Source: Verrucomicrobiaceae bacterium UBA1938 | Lineage (GTDB): Bacteria > Verrucomicrobiota > Verrucomicrobiia > Verrucomicrobiales > Verrucomicrobiaceae | NCBI GenBank assembly: GCA_002336895.1 | Contig: DDFC01000032.1 | Span: 435,904-499,903, forward strand | Length of the DNA: 64,000 nt | Reading direction: 5' to 3' | Shown here: positions 55,187-63,853 of the stretch, piece by piece | Layout: each line of letters opens with the position of its first letter | How positions within the stretch are numbered: the stretch's first letter is position 1 | Made by a program: the position numbers and the translations under genes | Notes under the pieces: generated by a model | Seen by the model: the letters and a program-made list of their open reading frames with translations, nothing else | Told to the model about the DNA's origin: nothing | Databases searched by the model: none

Positions 55187-56845
55187 TCAGTGATTCCAGG
55201 AGAACTCGGTGGCGTTCATGAGAGTCCAGTAGAGGTCGGACATGGCGTTGCTGCGGGTGGCGGTGTTTTTGGCAGAGGCCAGCAGCCCTTTGAAATGCTC
55301 CGCCTCGGCGACCGTGGGGCGACGGGTGAAGATGGAGAGGTAGGCGGCCTCGACGGCGGAGGCGGTGTCGGGGGCGAGCATGCTGATGCGGGTGCTGGCG
55401 TTGATGAGCGGATTGCCGGAGGTGTTGTTGGTGATCATGTTTCCATTCATGAGCAGCAGACGCTGGGGAATGGTGCCGCCGGAGTCTTCGAAGTTGTCTT
55501 CACCTGAGTCGCCGTAGCGCTTGACGAAGTTGGAGACGTCGATGTCGCGTTTGATGCGGAAGAGGACGTGGGTGTCGGAGTCGATGGTGCTGAGGGAGGC
55601 GGCCTGGATGACGCTGCCGGCCATCTGCTCGGGGCGAAGGCGTGTGACGGGAAAGGCGGCCCAGGCGTTTTCTGCGGCTGTGGTGACAGGATGATCCGGG
55701 TCTGCGGACTGGCTGGACATCTGGAAGGCGCGGGTGCTGACGATGACGCGGATGAGGCGATGGAGATCGTAGCGGTGCGTGGTGAAGTCATCGGCGAGGA
55801 TTTCCATGCCGGGAGGGAATGGGCCATCGAGGGGGATTTCATCCACGGGTGAGACCAGGGGGCGATTGAAGAGGAGGGCCCACATGCGGTTTACGATGGT
55901 GCGGGCGAAGGCTTTGTTTTCTTTGTCGGTGACCCAGGCGGCGAGTCTGGTACGGGGCTCTCCTCTGGCGGGAAGCATCTCTGGTTTCCAGGGAACGCGG
56001 GGGGAGACCTTGGCCTCTTCGGCCTGGCCGAGGTAGCGGACTTTGTAGCTGAGCTTGGGGTCGTCGCGGAGGCCATTGAGTGAAAAGTCGGCCTGACCAA
56101 AGAAGGCGGCGAGCTGGTGGAAGTCTGTCTGCTTCCAGGTGCTGCCGAGCTTGCCATCGTGGCACTGGACGCAGTCGATGCGGACGCCGAGGAAGGCGCG
56201 GCTGACTTTGGCAGCGAGCTTGACCTCATCCGGGCCTTTGTTGTTTTCCCGGGTGACTGAGACGAAGTTGACGGCCGGGTTGGTGGTCCAGACTCCATGA
56301 GAGTCGATCAAGGAGCGGGCGATCTGATCGTAGGGGCGGTTTTGCTGGATGGAGTCGCTGAGCCACTCGACAAGACGACGGCGGCGATAGATAAGGAGCT
56401 GGCCGTTTTCGATGCCGACATAGACGCGGGCCAGGCGCTCGGCGAGGTAGTCGCTGGTGCGGCGGTCCTGGAGCAGGCGGGAGAGCCACCACTGCGGCAG
56501 GTCGGCCCCTTTCAGGGACTCTAGCATGCGGATTTCCTGCAGGGAGGGAATGCTGCCGGTGAGCGCCAGGGAAAGCCGGCGCACGAGAGTGAGGTCGTCC
56601 GCCCTGGCGACGGGCTGAACCTGCTGCTGAGCCCATGCCTTTTCAAAATCTGCATCGACCTTGGCTGAGGTCTGGAGGATTTCTGCCTGGACTGACTTTG
56701 ACACTCCTGTGCCGCGCCCCGCAGCCACCACCGGAGGAGCCAGCAGCTCTGCCACGCCCCAGAACGCCGCAGCGGCCAGCGCACCGAGAATGACGGCATT
56801 GCGCAGCCAGAGCAGCCAACTGGAGGAGGTGGGGGGGGAGTTCAT
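55187..56845 (-). CDS. Membrane-anchored PSCyt2-PSD1 (DUF1549/DUF1553) protein lacking PSCyt1
   Basis: Protein of 552 aa, much shorter than the 813-938 aa PSD1 proteins elsewhere in the window. An N-terminal membrane anchor (WLRNAVILGALAAAAFWGV) replaces the signal peptide and the PSCyt1 cytochrome domain is missing. PSCyt2 (RRLSLALTGSIPSLQE) contains the only heme motif, CVQCHDGKLGSTW near residue 225. PSD1 follows (KAFARTIVNRMWALLFNRP). It could be a tethered electron-transfer partner. It diverges from the membrane protein at 56953, and its DUF1501 partner starts 789 bases downstream. Confidence 0.9.
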   Translation of the reverse strand: MNSPPTSSSWLLWLRNAVILGALAAAAFWGVAELLAPPVVAAGRGTGVSKSVQAEILQTSAKVDADFEKAWAQQQVQPVARADDLTLVRRLSLALTGSIPSLQEIRMLESLKGADLPQWWLSRLLQDRRTSDYLAERLARVYVGIENGQLLIYRRRRLVEWLSDSIQQNRPYDQIARSLIDSHGVWTTNPAVNFVSVTRENNKGPDEVKLAAKVSRAFLGVRIDCVQCHDGKLGSTWKQTDFHQLAAFFGQADFSLNGLRDDPKLSYKVRYLGQAEEAKVSPRVPWKPEMLPARGEPRTRLAAWVTDKENKAFARTIVNRMWALLFNRPLVSPVDEIPLDGPFPPGMEILADDFTTHRYDLHRLIRVIVSTRAFQMSSQSADPDHPVTTAAENAWAAFPVTRLRPEQMAGSVIQAASLSTIDSDTHVLFRIKRDIDVSNFVKRYGDSGEDNFEDSGGTIPQRLLLMNGNMITNNTSGNPLINASTRISMLAPDTASAVEAAYLSIFTRRPTVAEAEHFKGLLASAKNTATRSNAMSDLYWTLMNATEFSWNH

Positions 56846-56952
56846 GATGGGATGCCTGAGGCGAACCCTTATCTAACACGCCGCTTAATCTTTGGTTTCC
56901 GCAGGAACTTTGCAACTATGTGTCTGCATCCGGCTTTCATAGCCGCACCACC

Positions 56953-58125
56953 ATGCCTGAGCCCGACCCGCTGCCCCCGCCCGCACCTGCGCCTGCAGAG
57001 GCAGCCCCGCCGACCCAACCCATTGAGAAGGCCGGTCTGCTCCGAAAGATCGGCTCCGGGCTGGACTGGCTGTTTGGATTTGCGGCGCTGCTGGTGCTGC
57101 TGGCGGCGTGCTCCGTGGTGCCGGTGTTGAACTTTCTGAGCCTGGGCTACCTGCTGCAGGTGAGCGGCACGGTGGCGCGGACGGGGCGATTCCGGGATGG
57201 GTTCATCGGCGTGCGGAAGGCGGCGGTGCTGGGAAGCATTGCCGCCGGGATCTGGCTGGTGGTCTGGCCTGCGAGGCTGGTGTCCCAAATGTGGAAGGAT
57301 GCGGAGCTGATCGCCCCGGGGAGCGGGGTGGCGCGGGCGTGGCATGCGGGGCTGGTGGTGGTGATTGTCATCACGCTGGTGCACATCGCGTGGTCATGCG
57401 TGCGTGGCGGGAAGCTGAGGCACTTTCTGTGGCCGCAGCCGCTGCGCTTCATGCGCTGGCTGCGGACGGGGCAGAAGTTTGAGGGGGTGCAGAGCCGGAT
57501 CACTGAGTATGTGGTGGGGCTGCATCTGCCGACCTATTTCTGGCTGGGGCTGCGGGGCTTTGCGGGGGCGCTGGCGTGGCTGATCGTGCCGGTGGGCATT
57601 CTGCTGGCGGCAACGCGGCTGCCGGTGGGGGGATCGGTGCTGCTGTCCCTGCTGGGTGGTGGGCTGCTGCTGGTGGTGGCGATTCACCTGCCGTTTCTGC
57701 AGGCGCGGTTTGCACAAAGCGGACGGTTTGGCGCACTGTTTGAGCTGCGGGAGGTGCGCAGGCTGTTTCTGCGTGCGCCGCTGGCGTTTTGGTTCTCCCT
57801 GCTGATCACGCTGCTGTTTGCGGTGCCGCTTTATTTGCTGAAAATTGAACTGACGCCGACGGAGCTGGCGTGGCTGCCGAGCCTGCTGTTTGTGATTTTC
57901 ATCTTTCCTGCGCGGGTGTTGACGGGGTGGGCGATGAGCCGGGCGGTGAGGCATGAGAAGCCGAGGCACTGGTTTGCACGATGGACGGCGAGGCTGGGGA
58001 TCTTGCCGGTGGCGGTGGCGTACACGGTGTTTGTGTACTTCATGCCGTATGTGTCATGGAACGGGGCGTGGAGCCTGCTGGAGCAGCATGCGTTTCTGGT
58101 TCCTGCGCCGCTGATGGCGCTGTGA
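56953..58125 (+). CDS. Multi-pass integral membrane protein, unknown family
   Basis: Protein of 390 aa from the ATG at 56953 (11 residues shorter than the upstream ATG gives). A proline-rich cytoplasmic N-terminus (PEPDPLPPPAPAPAEAAPP) is followed by about seven hydrophobic segments, for example LLVLLAACSVVPVLNFLSLG, LVVVIVITLVHIAW, VLLSLLGGGLLLVVAI and FSLLITLLFAVPLYLL. FLSLGYLLQVSG resembles DUF4013-like proteins, but I cannot assign a family. Codons end overwhelmingly in G. A tandem repeat starts 8 bases after the stop. Confidence 0.75.
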   Translation: MPEPDPLPPPAPAPAEAAPPTQPIEKAGLLRKIGSGLDWLFGFAALLVLLAACSVVPVLNFLSLGYLLQVSGTVARTGRFRDGFIGVRKAAVLGSIAAGIWLVVWPARLVSQMWKDAELIAPGSGVARAWHAGLVVVIVITLVHIAWSCVRGGKLRHFLWPQPLRFMRWLRTGQKFEGVQSRITEYVVGLHLPTYFWLGLRGFAGALAWLIVPVGILLAATRLPVGGSVLLSLLGGGLLLVVAIHLPFLQARFAQSGRFGALFELREVRRLFLRAPLAFWFSLLITLLFAVPLYLLKIELTPTELAWLPSLLFVIFIFPARVLTGWAMSRAVRHEKPRHWFARWTARLGILPVAVAYTVFVYFMPYVSWNGAWSLLEQHAFLVPAPLMAL

Positions 58126-58133
58126 GAGGGGGA

Positions 58134-58178
58134 GTTGACGGTGGTTTACCGTTGTTGACGGTGGCTGAACGGTTGTTG
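58134..58178 (+). repeat. Stop-codon-linked tandem repeat, copy 1
   Basis: Two units, GTTGACGGTGGTTTACCGTT at 58134-58153 and a 21-base variant at 58154-58174, then GTTG. The element starts 8 bases after the TGA of the preceding gene and is preceded by AGGGGGA. Copy 2 is at 59485. Confidence 0.8.
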
Positions 58179-58479
58179 TCCCGAGTTCCAGAAGAAGGGC
58201 TGGAGTTTTGGTCGGGATGGGGACTGCGATGGGATGCGTGCTCGGAGAGTGGGGGGAGTACCCGGTCTAGTGGACTTAGGGGGGGCCGAGATGAGGAGTT
58301 GATGAGGTGGTGGAAGATTGGCGGTGCTGAGTGTCGTCTATGGCTGTCGTGTCTCCGAATGAGCTGGGACCGCCGGGTGTCAGCGTGTCGCGGCGCGCTG
58401 ATCGACAGACAGGAGTGTCCGTCGTACTTCATGAGCTGGCCGTCATGGGTGGAGTGAGAGTTGTGGAGGGAGGAGAGAG

Positions 58480-58498
58480 CCGCACTCGGAGAGTGCGG
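58480..58498. repeat. Dispersed hairpin, GGA loop (GTGCGGACCAC type)
   Basis: Eight-base perfect stem CCGCACTC / GAGTGCGG, loop GGA, ACCAC flank. Related to the hairpin at 54535. Confidence 0.75.
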
Positions 58499-58706
58499 AC
58501 CACGCCGCGCTGGGTGGAATGGCGACGGTGGGGGAGTGCCGTGGAGTTGTTTGGAATTGCTCCTTATCACTTCAGAATTTCGCCGTTGTTTAAACTGGGC
58601 TTGATTGTTCGCTGGTTTCCTGCGGCGGGAGGTTGTGATCGAGGACGAGTTCGAGTAGGAGGACGAGGAAGATTCTGACCGCTAATTTTACACTGCTGCT
58701 CTTTTA

Positions 58707-59477
58707 ATGATGAACTGGCTCACTGAACACACGCTCCTGCCCGCAGACACCTGGCAACTTGTGCTGGCGGCGCTGGGGGCGATGTGCATTGGGATGTCGA
58801 AGGCGGGGCTGTCGGGGACGTCGACGCTGAATGTGGTGCTGATGGCGCAGATTTTTGGGGCGAAGCAGTCGGTGGGGGTGATCCTGCCGATGCTGATCGC
58901 GGCGGATTTCATGGGGTTCATCATCAACCGCAAGGGCGGGAGCTGGCGGAGGATCGTGCCGATGGTGCCGCCGGCGATTGCGGGGGTGATAGTAGGATGG
59001 CTGCTGCTGGGGAAGTTTGACAACTCGATGGCGCGCATTGTGATCGGGTGGATCATCATTCTGCTGCTGATTTTTAACTATGTGCTGAACAAGCGGCGGC
59101 AGGATTTTCTGGCGCTGACAGAGCACAAGGTCTTCACGTGGTCGATGGGGTTTCTGGCCGGGGTGGTGACGATGCTGGCGAATGCGGCGGGGCCGGTGAT
59201 GACGGTGTACCTGCTGGCGCAGCACCTGGAGAAGAAGGAGTACCTGGGGGTGTTCAGCCGGTTCTTTCTGTTCATCAATCTGTTCAAGGTGCCGTTCAGC
59301 ACGGATCTGGGGATCATCAACGGGAGGTCGCTGATGACGAATGTGACACTGATGCCGTGCGTGGTGGTGGGGGTGGTGATTGGGTGGTGGATTTTGAAGA
59401 AGCTGCCGCAGAAGGTGTTTGAGAATGTGCTGTTCTGGCTGACGGCGTTTGCGGCGGTGTGGTTGATCAGAGGGTGA
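58707..59477 (+). CDS. Sulfite exporter TauE/SafE family protein
   Basis: Membrane protein of 256 aa with about eight hydrophobic segments. The N-terminal AALGAMCIGMSKAGLSGTST and the second-half repeat FLAGVVTMLANAAGPVMTVY are the two glycine-rich signatures of the TauE/SafE permease family. Members export sulfite, sulfoacetate or other organosulfur or organic anions, so substrate is open. No sulfur-metabolism genes are next to it. The start is not in doubt: MNWLTEHTLLPADTWQ precedes the first helix. The tandem repeat copy 2 begins 7 bases after its stop. Confidence 0.92.
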   Translation: MMNWLTEHTLLPADTWQLVLAALGAMCIGMSKAGLSGTSTLNVVLMAQIFGAKQSVGVILPMLIAADFMGFIINRKGGSWRRIVPMVPPAIAGVIVGWLLLGKFDNSMARIVIGWIIILLLIFNYVLNKRRQDFLALTEHKVFTWSMGFLAGVVTMLANAAGPVMTVYLLAQHLEKKEYLGVFSRFFLFINLFKVPFSTDLGIINGRSLMTNVTLMPCVVVGVVIGWWILKKLPQKVFENVLFWLTAFAAVWLIRG

Positions 59478-59484
59478 AGGGGGA

Positions 59485-59528
59485 GTTGACCGTTGTTTAC
59501 GATTGTTGACGGTGGTTTACAGTTGTTG
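59485..59528 (+). repeat. Stop-codon-linked tandem repeat, copy 2
   Basis: Two 20-base units, GTTGACCGTTGTTTACGATT (59485-59504) and GTTGACGGTGGTTTACAGTT (59505-59524), then GTTG. It begins 7 bases after the TGA of the TauE-like gene, preceded by AGGGGGA as in copy 1. Confidence 0.8.
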
Positions 59529-59612
59529 GCCGGAGGTGTGGGAGTGGAGAGGGTGATGGGGCGAATGGGAGATTGGCGGCGAATGGTGAGGCGAGGCGAT
59601 GGGTGATTCGAC

Positions 59613-59634
59613 GGCGGCTTGAGGACAAGCAGCC
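59613..59634. repeat. Dispersed hairpin, AGGA loop (GGCGGCTTG type)
   Basis: Nine-base stem with one mismatch (GGCGGCTTG / CAAGCAGCC), loop AGGA, flanks TTCGAC and CTACC shared with 55109-55130. The rest of the 248-base gap shows no gene. Confidence 0.7.
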
Positions 59635-59725
59635 CTACCTTCACCGGTCGGGGGCACATTTGGCGGATTAATATTTTGTGGAGGGTCTTGTCAGGGGATG
59701 AGTACGCAATAGGCTTTGGGCTCCC

Positions 59726-62512
59726 ATGAAGCCTGTACTGTTTGCCCTGCTTTTTTCGTCGCTCGCGTCTGCTGCTGATTTCCCTGCGCTGTATAACAGC
59801 GAGCCGGGGAATCCGGCTCCGATGTCGGCGAAGGATGCGCTGAAGGCGCTGAAGCTGCCGGAGGGATTTAAGGCGACGCTGTTTGCGGCGGAGCCGGATG
59901 TGCAGAACCCGGTGGGGATGAGCTGGGACACGCGAGGCCGCATGTGGGTGGCGGAGAACTACACGTATGCGGAGCGGACGAAGCGGTTTGATCTGAGCCT
60001 GAAGGACCGCGTCATTATTCTCGAAGACAAGGACTGGGACGGGGTGGCGGAGACGCGGAAGGTCTTTACCGAAGATGTGCAGATGCTGACGAGCGTGGAG
60101 GTGGGACGCGACGGGGTGTGGCTGATGTGCCCGCCGCAGGTGCTCTTCATCCCGGACCGCAACCATGACGACATCCCTGATGGTGAGCCGGAGGTGGTGC
60201 TGGACGGCTTTACGGTGGCGAAGGACAACTACCACAACTTTGCCAACGGGCTGCGCCTGGCGCCGGATGGCTGGCTGTATGGGCGCTGCGGACACTCGTG
60301 CCCGGGGAAACTGGGCGTGCCGGGTACGCCGGAGGAGAAGCGTGTGCCGATGAAGGGCGGGATCTGGCGCTACCACCCGGAGAAGAAGATCGTGGAGGTG
60401 CTGACGCATGGGACGACGAACCCGTGGGGGCATGACTGGGATGCGAACGGAGAGATGTTTTTCATCAACACGGTGACGGGGCATCTGTGGCACCTGATGC
60501 ACGGGGCGCACCTGATGGACTCAAGCAATGCGAACCCATATGTGTATGAGAAGCTGGACACGATCGCGGATCACTACCACTACGACCGGAGCGGGAGCTG
60601 GACGGCATCGCGCGATGGGAAGGCGAACAGCCTGGGCGGTGGGCATGCGCACATCGGGATGATGATTTACCAAGCGGGGCAATGGCCGAAGGAGTACCAG
60701 GGGAAGCTTTTCACGCTGAACATGCATGGCCGCCGCGCGAACGTGGAGCGGCTGGAACGCAACGGGAGCGGGTATGTAGGCAAGCATGAGCCGGATGTGT
60801 TTCTGAGCGATGATCCGTGGTTCCGCGGCATCGAGATCAGCACTGGGCCGGATGGCAGTGGTTTCATCCTGGACTGGAGCGACACGGGCGAGTGCCATGA
60901 GTCCACGGGGGTGCATCGCACGAGCGGGCGCATTTTCCGCGTGAGCTATGGTGAGGCAAAGAAGGCGGAGGTGCCGTTTGCGTGGAAGAAGGCGTGGCCG
61001 GAGGCGGACCTGAACTCTGCGGATGAGCATGCGCGTGCGCTGGCGATCCGTGAGCTGACGCAGTTCTCGCCGCTGGATGCGATCCCCGGGCCGATGGAGG
61101 GGGCTGTGTATCCGGAGCTGGGGTTTGATCCGGTGAAGATGGCGAGGGAGGAGAAGTCGAGCTTTGTGAGGCTAACGCTGGCGAGCACGCTGCAGCGACT
61201 GCCGGTGGGCAAGCGCGCGGAGCTGGGTGCAGCGCTGCTGGCGCATGGCGAGGATGCGAATGATCCCTTCCTGCCGTATCTGGTATGGTATGGCATATCG
61301 CCGCTGGCGAAGCAGGACCCGATGGCGCTGGTGAAGCTGGCGAAGGAGTGCACGTGGCCGAAGACGCTGAAGTGGATGGCACGCAGCGTGGCGACGCAGC
61401 CGGAGGCGCTGAATGCGCTGCTGGCGGGTGCGAAGGCGGAGCAGGCGGGAATCATTCTTGAGGGGATGGCGGAGGCTTTCAAAGGAATACGCAAGGCTCC
61501 GAAACCGGAAGCGTGGGATGGCTTTGCCAGCACGGCGGGCAAGGCGGAGGCGGACAAGAAGATCGTGCAGGAGCTGAGCATTCTCTTCGGAGACGGGCGG
61601 GCGCTGGATGATGTGAAGAAGACGGCGCTGGATGAGAAGGCGGATCTGGCGGCGCGTGAGGCTGCGCTGAAGACGCTGATCGAGAACAAGCCGGATGATC
61701 TGAGGGCGATCTGCACGCAGCTGCTGGAGGTGCGTGGACTGAATGTGACGGCGGTGCGCGGGCTGGCGCTGTTTGATGCTCCGGAGATCGGGACGAAGCT
61801 GGCGGCAAGCTACAAGAAATTTGCCCCGACGGAACGGACGACGGTGATCGACACGCTGGTGTCGCGCCCTGCTTTTGCGAAGGCTCTGCTGAAGGACATG
61901 GCAGCGGGCAAGATCCCGAGGGCGGACTTGAGCGCTTTCCATGCGCGGCAGATCAATGCCTTCAAGGACGAGGCGCTGTCCAAGCAACTGGTGGAAGCTT
62001 GGGGAGAGCTGCGGGAGTCTGCAGCGGACAAGAAGGAGCTGATCGAGAAGGTGAAGAAGCAGCTGACGCCGGATGCACTGGCGAAGGCGAATCTGAGCCA
62101 GGGGCGGATGCTTTTCACGGCGGTGTGCGGCTCATGCCACACGATGTACGGACAGGGTGGGAAAATAGGGCCGGATCTGACGGGATCTGGACGTGCGAAC
62201 CTGGACTACCTGCTGGAGAACATTGCGGACCCGAGCGGGGTGGTGAGCGCGGACTACCGCATGAGCCTGCTGACGCACAAGGACGGCCGTGTGCTGAGCG
62301 GGGTGGTGACGGAGTCGAATGCGCGGACGATCACGCTGCGAACGATGACGGAGACGATGACGCTGGACCGTGCGGACATCGTGAAGCAGGAGGCGTCTCC
62401 GCTTTCCATGATGCCGGAGGGGCTGCTGCTGGCCTTTGGCCCGGAGCAGGTGCGCGATCTGATTGCCTACCTGATGCATCCGGTGCAGGTTCCGCTGCCC
62501 AAAGCGCCATGA
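59726..62512 (+). CDS. PVC-type heme-binding dehydrogenase-like protein (TIGR02604/TIGR02603)
   Basis: Exported protein of 928 aa (signal MKPVLFALLFSSLASA). The N-terminal beta-propeller of the putative membrane-bound dehydrogenase family is recognisable in LPEGFKATLFAAEPDVQNPV, MSWDTRGRMWVAENYTYAE and DGSGFILDWSDTGECHE. A helical HEAT-like stretch of about 300 residues follows (430-780). The C-terminal heme domain has CGSCH near residue 802 in FTAVCGSCHTMYGQGGKIGP. The propeller resembles pyrroloquinoline quinone or sugar dehydrogenases, but catalysis has not been assigned. Its stop overlaps the start of a 74-aa membrane protein gene (ATGA). Confidence 0.92.
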   Translation: MKPVLFALLFSSLASAADFPALYNSEPGNPAPMSAKDALKALKLPEGFKATLFAAEPDVQNPVGMSWDTRGRMWVAENYTYAERTKRFDLSLKDRVIILEDKDWDGVAETRKVFTEDVQMLTSVEVGRDGVWLMCPPQVLFIPDRNHDDIPDGEPEVVLDGFTVAKDNYHNFANGLRLAPDGWLYGRCGHSCPGKLGVPGTPEEKRVPMKGGIWRYHPEKKIVEVLTHGTTNPWGHDWDANGEMFFINTVTGHLWHLMHGAHLMDSSNANPYVYEKLDTIADHYHYDRSGSWTASRDGKANSLGGGHAHIGMMIYQAGQWPKEYQGKLFTLNMHGRRANVERLERNGSGYVGKHEPDVFLSDDPWFRGIEISTGPDGSGFILDWSDTGECHESTGVHRTSGRIFRVSYGEAKKAEVPFAWKKAWPEADLNSADEHARALAIRELTQFSPLDAIPGPMEGAVYPELGFDPVKMAREEKSSFVRLTLASTLQRLPVGKRAELGAALLAHGEDANDPFLPYLVWYGISPLAKQDPMALVKLAKECTWPKTLKWMARSVATQPEALNALLAGAKAEQAGIILEGMAEAFKGIRKAPKPEAWDGFASTAGKAEADKKIVQELSILFGDGRALDDVKKTALDEKADLAAREAALKTLIENKPDDLRAICTQLLEVRGLNVTAVRGLALFDAPEIGTKLAASYKKFAPTERTTVIDTLVSRPAFAKALLKDMAAGKIPRADLSAFHARQINAFKDEALSKQLVEAWGELRESAADKKELIEKVKKQLTPDALAKANLSQGRMLFTAVCGSCHTMYGQGGKIGPDLTGSGRANLDYLLENIADPSGVVSADYRMSLLTHKDGRVLSGVVTESNARTITLRTMTETMTLDRADIVKQEASPLSMMPEGLLLAFGPEQVRDLIAYLMHPVQVPLPKAP

Positions 62513-62733
62513 GCACACGTGATTCCAGTCGCAAATTTCAGTTTGGCCCCGGATGGCTGCTGTTCTTTGGCATGATCGCGTTGCTGGTTTTCAACCGGAA
62601 CAGCCGGGACGTGATCAAGGCGACGATGGAACAGGTGAAGGTGCAGACGCGCCGCATGGGAACGGAGTATGACGGGCTGAAATCCACGCTGAAGAAGAAG
62701 CAAGAGGAGGCGGGAAAGACGACCGTTGATTAA
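62509..62733 (+). CDS. Small membrane-anchored protein coupled to heme dehydrogenase
   Basis: Protein of 74 aa: one transmembrane helix (GPGWLLFFGMIALLVFNRN, about 13-31) and a helical, Lys/Glu-rich C-terminal part likely to form a coiled coil (GLKSTLKKKQEEAGK). It is unrecognised. The ATG overlaps the stop of the 928-aa gene by four bases, so both are made together. It may anchor or assemble that enzyme at the membrane. A longer open frame upstream of this ATG lies inside the preceding gene and is not real. Confidence 0.7.
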   Translation: MSTRDSSRKFQFGPGWLLFFGMIALLVFNRNSRDVIKATMEQVKVQTRRMGTEYDGLKSTLKKKQEEAGKTTVD

Positions 62734-62795
62734 CCTCAGCGTATTTTAAGGGAATCTTTGTTTGGCATACGCCAGTGAGGTGCTGTAGTACCGCA

Positions 62796-63800
62796 ATGTC
62801 ACAAGGACCTCTTCTCATCACCGGCGGCGCAGGATACATCGGCTCCCACACCGTGCGTCATCTTCTGGAGCAAAATGAGCGCATTGTGGTGCTCGACAAC
62901 CTGGTCTTTGGCCATCGAGAAGCACTGCCGCTGGACCGGGTGACGTTTGTGGAGGGAGACATGGCGGATGCGCCGCTGATCGAGAAGCTCTTTGCGGAGC
63001 ACAAGCCAGAGGCGGTGCTGCATTTTGCGGCCTTTGCCTATGTGGGTGAGTCGGTGACCGATCCGCTGAAGTACTACCGCAACAACCTGGCGGCACCACT
63101 GACGCTGCTGGAGGCGATGCAGCGTCATGGGTGCAAGCGCTTCATCTTTTCCTCCACATGCGCGACCTATGGTGATCCGGTGCGCATCCCGATCGATGAA
63201 ACCCACCCGCAGGCGCCGGTGAATCCGTATGGTGCGAGCAAGTGGATGCTGGAACGTGTGCTGAGAGACTGCGACCACGCGTGGGGGCTGAAGTCGGTGT
63301 TTCTGCGTTACTTCAACGCGAGTGGCTGCCACCCGAGCGGCGAGATCGGCGAGGATCACAATCCTGAAACGCATCTGATCCCGCGCGTGCTGATGGCGGC
63401 AACTGGAGAGATCGAAAACATCACTGTTTTTGGAACTGATTACGCCACACCGGATGGCACCTGCGTCCGCGACTACATCCATGTGTGCGACCTGGCATCG
63501 GCGCATGCCCTAGCGCTGAGCTACCTGCGCAAAGGAGGAGAAACGACGCCTGTGAACCTCGGCACGGGGCGAGGGTTCAGCGTCAAAGAAATCATCTCCA
63601 CAGCAGAAGCAGTGACGGGCAAAAAGATTCCAGTGAACTATGGACCGCGTCGTGCGGGAGACCCATCGGAGCTAATTGCAGAGCCTAAAAAAGCTAAAGA
63701 AATTCTTGGGTGGCAGGCGGTACATACTGATCCACGAGAGCACATTGACTCTGCGTGGAAATGGATGAATGGACCACGCAGCGGGCGTTACGCAGTTTGA
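62796..63800 (+). CDS. galE: UDP-glucose 4-epimerase
   Basis: Extended short-chain dehydrogenase of 334 aa that interconverts UDP-glucose and UDP-galactose. NAD motif ITGGAGYIGSHTV (8-20) right after the start at 62796, VLHFAAFAYVGES, the catalytic Ser in FSSTCATYGDP, and YGASKWMLE carrying the YxxxK pair. SVFLRYFNASGCHPSG and GTCVRDYIHVCDLA complete the family set. The ATG seven codons upstream adds non-family residues. It follows the 74-aa gene by 62 bases with no terminator seen, and may have its own promoter. Confidence 0.95.
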   Translation: MSQGPLLITGGAGYIGSHTVRHLLEQNERIVVLDNLVFGHREALPLDRVTFVEGDMADAPLIEKLFAEHKPEAVLHFAAFAYVGESVTDPLKYYRNNLAAPLTLLEAMQRHGCKRFIFSSTCATYGDPVRIPIDETHPQAPVNPYGASKWMLERVLRDCDHAWGLKSVFLRYFNASGCHPSGEIGEDHNPETHLIPRVLMAATGEIENITVFGTDYATPDGTCVRDYIHVCDLASAHALALSYLRKGGETTPVNLGTGRGFSVKEIISTAEAVTGKKIPVNYGPRRAGDPSELIAEPKKAKEILGWQAVHTDPREHIDSAWKWMNGPRSGRYAV

Positions 63801-63853
63801 ACATTCATTGATATAGACTGTCCGAGTGTAGTCGCCGTAGGTTGCACTACATC

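Larger units (their letters stand above)
58126..58706. other. Repeat-bearing non-coding spacer (0.6 kb)
   Basis: No supported gene. It begins with the stop-linked tandem repeat (58134-58178), holds the hairpin at 58480-58498, and ends in an A/T-rich patch (58562-58610) that may carry the promoter of the TauE-like gene. Open frames across it are low-complexity Arg/Gly/Val translations. Confidence 0.7.

Noticed and set aside
58134..58178. CRISPR array
   Set aside because: Units follow one another without spacers, only two per copy, and no cas gene is in the window.
58331..58678. 115-codon plus-strand open frame in the spacer before the TauE-like gene
   Set aside because: Translation is Arg/Gly/Val-rich, crosses a dispersed hairpin and shows no start context or domain.
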